Shown piece by piece: positions 58,711 to 64,000 of a stretch of 64,000 nucleotides of DNA. Position numbers and translations under genes: made by a program. The DNA is taken from the NCBI RefSeq assembly GCF_002723615.1, contig NZ_KZ304954.1, positions 124,001-188,000 of the forward strand, written 5' to 3'. The stretch is from Limimaricola cinnabarinus. GTDB lineage: Bacteria > Pseudomonadota > Alphaproteobacteria > Rhodobacterales > Rhodobacteraceae. The notes beneath the pieces are model-generated. The model was not told where the DNA came from. It did not search any database and saw only the letters and a list, made by a program, of their open reading frames with translations. The first letter of the stretch is position 1. The number at the start of each line of letters is the position of its first letter.

Positions 58711-60864
58711 ATGATGCCTCTCCTCCCCCTGACCCGAGACCTCGTGCTGATCGGCGGCGGTCATACCCATGCGCTGCTGCTGCGCCGCTGGGGCATGGAC
58801 CCGCTGCCCGGCGTGCGGCTGACGCTGGTCGATCCCGGCCCGCTCACCGCCTATTCGGGCATGCTGCCGGGCTATATCGCCGGGCATTACGACGCCGACG
58901 CCCCGCAGATCGATCTCGTCCGGCTGGCGCGCTTCGCCGGGGCGCGGCTGGTGATCGGCCGGGCCGAGGGGCTCGATCTTTCGGCGCGCGAGGTGGTGGT
59001 GGGCGATCGGCGGATCGGCTTCGACGTGGCCTCGCTCGACATCGGCGTGACCAGCCGGATGCCGCAGGTCGAGGGTTTTGCCGCGCATGGCGTCCCGGCC
59101 AAGCCGCTGGGGCGGCTCGCGCGCGCCTGGGAAGGTTTTCGCGCGGGCGAGGGCCGGGCTCATGTCGCGGTGATCGGCGGCGGCATCGCGGGGGCGGAGC
59201 TTGCCATGGCGGCGGCGCATGGGCTGCGCCATCGCGGCGCGCGCGTGACGGTGATCGAGCGCGACCGGCTTCTGCCCGAGGCCAGCGACGGCGCGCGCCG
59301 CCTCGTGCGCAACCGGATGAGCGAACTGGGCGTCACGGTGATCGAGGGGGCCGAGGCGGCGCGCATCGAGGCCGACCGGGTATGCCTCGATGACGGGCGC
59401 GAGATGGCCTCGAACTTCACCATCGGCGCGGCGGGGGCGCGGCCGCAGGGCTGGCTCGCGCAGACGGGGCTGTCGCTCACCGATGGCTTCGTCGATGTCG
59501 GACCGACCCTGCAAAGCAGCGCGGCGCGCGTCTTCGCGGCGGGCGATTGCGCGCATATGACCCATGATCCGCGCCCCAAGGCCGGGGTCTACGCGGTGCG
59601 GCAGGCGCCGGTGCTGTTCAACAATCTGCGCGCCGCGCTTTCGGGCGGGGCCATGCGCGATTACCGCCCGCAAGGGGACTATCTCAAGCTCGTCTCGCTG
59701 GGCGGCAAGTCGGCCATGGCCGAGAAATGGGGCCGCGCCGTGGCCCACCCGACGCTCTGGGCCTGGAAGGACCGGATCGACCGCAAGTTCATGAAGAAGC
59801 TCTCGGACCTGCCCGAGATGGCCGCGCCGAAGCTGCCCCATCCGGTGGCCGAGGGCGTGGTCGAGGCGCTGGGCGACAAGCCGATGTGCGGCGGTTGCGG
59901 CGCCAAGGTCGGGCGCGGCGCGCTGCGCGAGGTGCTGGCGGGGCTGCCCGCGCGCACCCGCGCCGACGTGCGGCCGCTGCCGGGCGACGATGCCGGGCTG
60001 ATCCTCACCGGCGGGGCGCGGCAGGTGATCTCGACCGACCACCTGCGCGCCTTTGTCGAGGACCCGCAGCTGATGACCCGGATCGCGGCGATCCACGCGC
60101 TGGGCGATGTCTGGGCGATGGGCGCGAAACCGCAGGCCGCGACGGTCAGCCTAATCCTGCCGCGCATGAGCGCCGAGATGCAGCGCCGCAGCATGGCCGA
60201 GATCATGGCGGCGGCGCGCAAGGTGATGGACGCCGCGGGGGCGCATATCCTCGGCGGGCACAGCTCGCTCGGCTCGGAGCTGACGGTGGGCTTCACCGTC
60301 ACCGGCCTTTGCGAGAACGAGCCGGTGACGCTGGCGGGCGCGCGCCCCGGTGCCGTGCTGATCCTGACCAAGCCGATCGGCTCGGGCACGATCCTCGCCG
60401 CCGAGATGGCGCGCGCCGCACCGGGCCGGGCAGTGGCGCGGGCCTGGGAGACGATGGTGCAGGGGCAGGCGCGCGCCTCCGAGATCCTGAAGCGCGCGCA
60501 GGCGATGACCGACGTGACCGGCTTCGGCCTTGCCGGGCACCTCTCGGGGATCTGCGAGGCCTCGGGCTGCGGCGCGGAGCTGCGGGTCGCGGATGTGCCG
60601 CTGATGGAGGGCGCGCTGGAGCTGGCCGAGGCCGGCATCCGCTCCACGCTTTTCGCCGACAACATGTCGGGCGCAGGCGCGGTGATCATGGGAGCGGGCG
60701 GCGCGCGGGCCGATCTGATGTTCGACCCGCAGACCGCGGGCGGGCTCCTTGCCGCCGTGGAGCCCGACCGGGCCGGGGAGCTGCTGGCCGAGCTGCGCGC
60801 GGCGGGCTACCCGGCGGCGCGGATCGGGCGGATGGTCGAGGGGGCGGGGCTGAAGCTGGTGTGA
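58711..60864 (+). CDS. selD: Selenide, water dikinase fused to NADH-dehydrogenase-like oxidoreductase
   Basis: A 717-residue two-domain protein. Residues 1-370 form a pyridine-nucleotide-disulfide-type flavoprotein with LVLIGGGHTHALLLRRWG (FAD), AVIGGGIAGAELAMAAAHGLRHRG (NAD(P)H) and VFAAGDCAHM. Residues from about 385 are SelD, which makes selenophosphate from selenide and ATP. Its catalytic Cys396 and Lys399 lie in MCGGCGAKVG, with PGDDAGLI, HALGDVWAMGAKP and DVTGFGLAGHL behind. The flavoprotein half might reduce a selenium donor for the SelD half; this is inferred. The product supplies MnmH. Confidence 0.95.
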   Translation: MMPLLPLTRDLVLIGGGHTHALLLRRWGMDPLPGVRLTLVDPGPLTAYSGMLPGYIAGHYDADAPQIDLVRLARFAGARLVIGRAEGLDLSAREVVVGDRRIGFDVASLDIGVTSRMPQVEGFAAHGVPAKPLGRLARAWEGFRAGEGRAHVAVIGGGIAGAELAMAAAHGLRHRGARVTVIERDRLLPEASDGARRLVRNRMSELGVTVIEGAEAARIEADRVCLDDGREMASNFTIGAAGARPQGWLAQTGLSLTDGFVDVGPTLQSSAARVFAAGDCAHMTHDPRPKAGVYAVRQAPVLFNNLRAALSGGAMRDYRPQGDYLKLVSLGGKSAMAEKWGRAVAHPTLWAWKDRIDRKFMKKLSDLPEMAAPKLPHPVAEGVVEALGDKPMCGGCGAKVGRGALREVLAGLPARTRADVRPLPGDDAGLILTGGARQVISTDHLRAFVEDPQLMTRIAAIHALGDVWAMGAKPQAATVSLILPRMSAEMQRRSMAEIMAAARKVMDAAGAHILGGHSSLGSELTVGFTVTGLCENEPVTLAGARPGAVLILTKPIGSGTILAAEMARAAPGRAVARAWETMVQGQARASEILKRAQAMTDVTGFGLAGHLSGICEASGCGAELRVADVPLMEGALELAEAGIRSTLFADNMSGAGAVIMGAGGARADLMFDPQTAGGLLAAVEPDRAGELLAELRAAGYPAARIGRMVEGAGLKLV

Positions 60865-60912
60865 GCGGCCCGGCCTTGCGCCGCGCCGCGCGCGGGCCTA
60901 AGCCCTCGCGCC

Positions 60913-61785
60913 ATGTTCACCGTCGCCGCCCTCTATCATTTCGCCCCGCTGCCCGACGCCCCCGCGCGCCGCGAGGCGCTGCTCGAATTCTGCGCCGCGC
61001 GCGGGCTGCTCGGCACGCTGATCCTCGCCCATGAGGGGATCAACGGCACCGTCGCCGCGCCCGAGCGCGCCGCGATCCTCGATCTCGTCGCGCAACTGCG
61101 CGGCTGGCCGGGCTTCGAAGGGCTCGAATGGAAGGAAAGCGCCGCCGAGACCGCGCCCTTCCGCCGTCTCAAGATCCGGCTCAAGCGCGAGATCGTCACC
61201 ATGGGCCAGCCCGGCGTCGACCCGCTGGGGCAGGTCGGTGCTCATGTCGATCCCGCCGAATGGAACGCGCTGATCGCGGCACCCGACGTCGCGGTGATCG
61301 ACACGCGCAATGGCTACGAGGTCGCGGTCGGCAGCTTCGAGGGCGCGGTCGATCCGGGCACGCGGAGCTTCCGCGAGTTTCCCGACTGGTGGGAGGCCAA
61401 CCGCGAAGCGCTCGCCGGCAAGCGCATCGCCATGTTCTGCACGGGCGGCATCCGCTGCGAGAAATCGACCTCCTTTCTCAAGGCGCAGGGCGTCGAGGAG
61501 GTCTATCACCTCAAGGGCGGCGTGCTGAAATACCTCGAGGAGGTGCCGCCCGAAGAGAGCCTGTGGCGCGGCGAATGCTTCGTCTTCGACGAGCGCGTCG
61601 CGGTGGGCCACGGGCTCGCCCCCGGCTCCCACCTGCTGTGCCGGGCCTGCCGGATGCCGGTCTCGCCCGAGGCCACGCGCGATCCGGCCTATGTCGAGGG
61701 CATCTCCTGCCCCGGCTGCATCGAGACGCGCTCGGACGCCGACCGCGCCCGCTATGCCGAGCGGCAGCGGCAGATGGGCGGCTGA
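60913..61785 (+). CDS. trhO: tRNA uridine(34) hydroxylase TrhO
   Basis: TrhO uses molecular oxygen to hydroxylate wobble U34, the first step towards carboxymethoxyuridine. The 290-residue protein has an N-terminal acylphosphatase-like domain ([22 protein letters not shown]) and a rhodanese domain with the active Cys176 and Cys182 in [16 protein letters not shown]. Its C-terminal zinc-type cysteines ([20 protein letters not shown]) match the YbfQ/YceA type. It lies 48 bp downstream of selD, which also feeds a U34 modification. Confidence 0.93.
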   Translation: MFTVAALYHFAPLPDAPARREALLEFCAARGLLGTLILAHEGINGTVAAPERAAILDLVAQLRGWPGFEGLEWKESAAETAPFRRLKIRLKREIVTMGQPGVDPLGQVGAHVDPAEWNALIAAPDVAVIDTRNGYEVAVGSFEGAVDPGTRSFREFPDWWEANREALAGKRIAMFCTGGIRCEKSTSFLKAQGVEEVYHLKGGVLKYLEEVPPEESLWRGECFVFDERVAVGHGLAPGSHLLCRACRMPVSPEATRDPAYVEGISCPGCIETRSDADRARYAERQRQMGG

Positions 61786-61826
61786 CCCCCCTACACCTTG
61801 GCCCGGCGGACCGCTAAGCAGGCGGT

Positions 61827-62924
61827 ATGGATGATGTCGTCATGTATCTGCGCGGCCTCGTGCCGGGCCGCCGCGCCGTGCTCGCCCTGGCCATCGGCGC
61901 GGTCTCGGGCTGGCTCGCGGCGCTGGCGGGCATGCCGCTGCCCTGGATGCTGGGTCCGATGATCGGCAACACGCTGGCGGCGATCCTGTCGCTGCCCATT
62001 CGCGGGCCGGACCGGCTGCGGCCGCTGGTGATCCCGGTGATCGGGGTGATGCTCGGCTCGGCCATGACGCCCGAGATGTTCGACGCCGCCGGGCGATATG
62101 CCACGAGCTTCGCGCTGCTTCTGCCGTTCCTCGGCGTGACGGCCTTCGTCTCCTACGCGATCTACCGCCGGGTGGGGCGCTACGATCCGGTCACCGCCTT
62201 CTTCTCGGCCATGCCGGGCGGGCTCAACGACATGCTGATCCTCGGCGGTGCCGCGGGCGGCAACGAAAAGCGCATCGCGCTGGCCCATGCGGCGCGGGTG
62301 CTGCTCGTCATCCTCTTCGTGGTGCTGTTTTACGGCTACGCGCTCGACGTCAGCTCGACCGAGGTGGCGCGCGGCACCGCCGCCTCGGCGCTCACGCCGC
62401 TCGACTGGGCGCTTCTGGCGGGTGCGGCCATCGCCGGCGTGCCGCTGGGCCGGGCCTTGCGCCTGCCCGCGCCGCAGATCACCGGGCCGATGGCGCTCAG
62501 CGGCGCGCTGCATCTCGCAGGGCTCGTCACCGTGGCGCCGCCGGGCTTTCTCATCGTGATCGCGCAGGTGGTGATCGGCACGGTGATCGGCTGCCGCTTC
62601 ATCGGGGTGAGTGCCAGGCAGATCGGGCGCGACCTGTCGCTGGGCGCGCTGTCCTCGGTGGCGATGATCGCGGTGGCGGTGGGGTTCGCCGCGCTGCTCA
62701 CCGCGATCACCGGCCTGCCGCTGTCCCTGAGTTTCCTGGGCTATTCGCCGGGCGGGCTCACCGAGATGAGCCTGCTCGCGCTCGCCATGGGGCAGGACGT
62801 GGCCTATGTCTCCGTCCTGCACCTCGTGCGGATCATGCTGGTGATCTTCGCCGCGCAGCCGGTGTTCAAGGCCACGCGGCGCAAGGATCAGAGCGGGACG
62901 AAGGCGCCGCGCTCGGGGTCGTAG
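61827..62924 (+). CDS. AbrB-family membrane protein
   Basis: A 365-residue integral membrane protein of the DUF/AbrB duplication family (COG3180), often mislabelled ammonia monooxygenase. Two copies of the domain are seen. The first has LAGMPLPWMLGPMIGNTLAAIL and FFSAMPGGLNDMLILGG, and the second has LRLPAPQITGPMALSGALHLAGL and FLGYSPGGLTEMSLLALAMGQDVAYVSVLHLVRI. About ten helices are expected. E. coli AbrB has been linked to regulation of aidB, but the transport or regulatory role is not known. Its 3' end overlaps the carbonic anhydrase gene (convergent). Confidence 0.88.
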   Translation: MDDVVMYLRGLVPGRRAVLALAIGAVSGWLAALAGMPLPWMLGPMIGNTLAAILSLPIRGPDRLRPLVIPVIGVMLGSAMTPEMFDAAGRYATSFALLLPFLGVTAFVSYAIYRRVGRYDPVTAFFSAMPGGLNDMLILGGAAGGNEKRIALAHAARVLLVILFVVLFYGYALDVSSTEVARGTAASALTPLDWALLAGAAIAGVPLGRALRLPAPQITGPMALSGALHLAGLVTVAPPGFLIVIAQVVIGTVIGCRFIGVSARQIGRDLSLGALSSVAMIAVAVGFAALLTAITGLPLSLSFLGYSPGGLTEMSLLALAMGQDVAYVSVLHLVRIMLVIFAAQPVFKATRRKDQSGTKAPRSGS

Positions 62925-63535
62925 CTTTCGAGCCCGCCCGCGCCGATATCGGTCCACAGCCCGTGCAGGGTGAGCTTGCCGCTCTCGACCGCTTCCTTCA
63001 CGAAGGGAAAGGTCATCAGGTTCTCGAGCGAGACCAGCACGCCCTCCTTTTCGAGCGCGGCCACGCGCTCGGCCTCCGTGCCTTCGGGCAGGCGGGCATG
63101 GCCGGGGCGCAAGAGGTCCATCCAGCGGCCCACGAAGCTGGTCTTCTCGTCGAGCGCGGGGGCCTTGCCCTCGCACATGTCGTAGCAGCCCTTCACGCCG
63201 CCGCAGCTCGAATGGCCGATCACGATCAGATGCGGCACCTTGAGCGCGGTCACCGCGTATTCGATCGCCGCCGAGGTGCCGTGCTGGTTGCCGTCGGGGG
63301 CATAGGGCGGCACGAGGTTGGCGATGTTGCGATGCAGGAAGAACTCGCCCGGATCGGCGCCGAAGATCGCGGTTACATGCACCCGGCTGTCGCAGCAGGA
63401 GATGACCATGGCGCGCGGGTGCTGGCCCTCATCGGCCAGCTTGCGAAACCAGGCGCTGTTCTCGGAATAGGCGGTCGCCTTCCAGCCATGATAACGCTTC
63501 ACGAGGTAGTCGGGGAGGGGTCTGGCGATGGTCAT
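62888..63535 (-). CDS. Beta-class carbonic anhydrase
   Basis: Reversible hydration of CO2 to bicarbonate with one zinc ion. The 215-residue protein has zinc ligands Cys47, His108 and Cys111 (ISCCDSRV, GHSSCGG) and the Asp49-Arg51 dyad, together with the family motifs FLHRNIANLVPPY and IEYAVTALKVPHLIVIG. It starts at the ATG (63535) with GGAGA upstream rather than the in-frame ATG 12 nt earlier. The stop lies inside the AbrB gene: the two genes run convergently and overlap by 37 bp, so they would compete or pair as antisense RNA. Confidence 0.95.
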   Translation of the reverse strand: MTIARPLPDYLVKRYHGWKATAYSENSAWFRKLADEGQHPRAMVISCCDSRVHVTAIFGADPGEFFLHRNIANLVPPYAPDGNQHGTSAAIEYAVTALKVPHLIVIGHSSCGGVKGCYDMCEGKAPALDEKTSFVGRWMDLLRPGHARLPEGTEAERVAALEKEGVLVSLENLMTFPFVKEAVESGKLTLHGLWTDIGAGGLESYDPERGAFVPL

Positions 63536-63648
63536 GTCGGTCTCCATGCGTCGTCATGTCGCGAATAAGCGCAATTGCAATGAGATTCGAGACATATCTC
63601 GCCCCGCGCGCAACGATTTCGGAACGGATGGCTGCCTAGGATCGGGGC

Positions 63649-64000
63649 ATGAGCTGTCCTGACACACGCCCCGCCCCGCATGCGCTCGTGCCGCTGATGC
63701 CGCTGCCCGAGCCTTCGCCACAGGCGCTGCTGCGCGCCCGATTGCTGGCCGCGCTTGGCGGCGGGGCCCGGCGCGGCCCGCCACCCTCGGTCGAATTGCG
63801 CACCCGGATGATGCGGCTCGAGGCGCATCTCGCGGCCTGCGCCTTCGGCAGGCTGCGCGCCGATGCGCGGGGGCTGCGCCGCCTCGCCCTGCGGCTTGGC
63901 CTGTCGGAGATGGCGCGGGTCGCGGCCAGCGTCGAGGAGTGCGCGGCGCGGGGCGATGCCGCCGCATTGGGCGCCACGGTGGCACGGCTCGGCGCTGCGG
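63649..64000 (+). CDS. Partial gene, possibly Hpt-like protein (cut by the window end)
   Basis: An open frame from ATG 63649 runs to the window edge without a stop, coding at least 117 residues. The visible part starts MSCPDTRPAPHALVPLM and becomes helical (LRTRMMRLEAHLAACAFGRLRADARGLRRLALRLGLSEMARVAASVEECAARGDAAALGATVARL). The last 40 residues recall the end of histidine-phosphotransfer (Hpt) domains, but no clear Hpt histidine motif is seen, so this is a weak hint. Codon use is native. It is divergent from the carbonic anhydrase gene. Confidence 0.6.
   Translation, partial: MSCPDTRPAPHALVPLMPLPEPSPQALLRARLLAALGGGARRGPPPSVELRTRMMRLEAHLAACAFGRLRADARGLRRLALRLGLSEMARVAASVEECAARGDAAALGATVARLGAA

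Noticed and set aside
61827-62924. Ammonia monooxygenase
   Set aside because: This is a common misannotation of the AbrB membrane family. No AMO metal-binding or subunit features are present.

Overview
The window is a high-GC bacterial chromosome segment, densely packed with genes in short operons that often overlap by 1-4 nt (ATGA, GTGA or TGATG junctions). The gene content points to Alphaproteobacteria, most likely a member of the Rhodobacteraceae/Paracoccaceae: an rsfS-rlmH-gpmI-envC-ctpA-rppH cluster, serB divergent from serC-serA, an IalB-family protein, a UMF1-type MFS transporter, a SelD fused to an oxidoreductase, and a bacteriophytochrome with its heme oxygenase. This placement is inferred from family content, not from a marker-gene comparison. 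No rRNA, tRNA, CRISPR array, integrase or transposase was seen.

Layout. 1-3.3 kb: a membrane protein and leuCD (leucine synthesis). 3.6-11.1 kb (+): mscS-type channel, rsfS, rlmH, gpmI, an EnvC-like amidase activator, CtpA-type protease, rppH and a small secreted protein. 11.1-20.8 kb (-): lytic transglycosylase, Rieske/FAD oxidoreductase, RNase R, a GNAT acetyltransferase coupled to dapE, small membrane and hypothetical proteins, a cation exchanger and dapD. 20.9-26.4 kb: LOG-family protein, a DUF2945 protein, rlmN, ialB, a YCII protein and serB. 26.4-35.6 kb (+): serC-serA, mnmH, then pncA and pncB with a carbamoyltransferase and a polysaccharide deacetylase between them, and a RAM-domain protein.

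35.6-37.4 kb is clearly foreign: an AT-rich stretch holding one frameshifted OLD-type ATPase/TOPRIM nuclease, abutting the 3' end of arfB. Upstream of arfB on the same strand lies an apparent short transcription unit of about 190 nt. It has a Shine-Dalgarno sequence complementary to the 16S tail over 17 nt, an 18-codon reading frame starting with tandem AGA-AGG codons, an internal anti-SD element and a strong intrinsic terminator. I regard it as the most unusual item here.

38.2-42.1 kb (-): phytase-like esterase, MepA-type endopeptidase, a UMF1-family MFS gene broken by one missing base, and a thioesterase. 42.3-49.8 kb (+): YggT, RecQ, a glycolipid-binding-type protein, the aldehyde oxidoreductase operon paoABC and a cytochrome c. 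49.8-53.9 kb (-): idi, a lipoprotein and the bphO-bphP light-sensing pair. 54.1-62.9 kb (+): an ABC transporter/AttH trio, a PNPOx-like protein, selD, trhO and an AbrB-family membrane protein. A beta-carbonic anhydrase and one gene cut by the window end follow.

Three copies of one palindromic intergenic element (about 64-88 bp) lie at 21.8, 29.4 and 41.4 kb. SelD and MnmH should together make 2-selenouridine at tRNA position 34, while TrhO hydroxylates U34, so three wobble-uridine genes sit in this window. Two genes (the OLD nuclease and the MFS transporter) carry single-base deletions that could be genuine decay or assembly errors.
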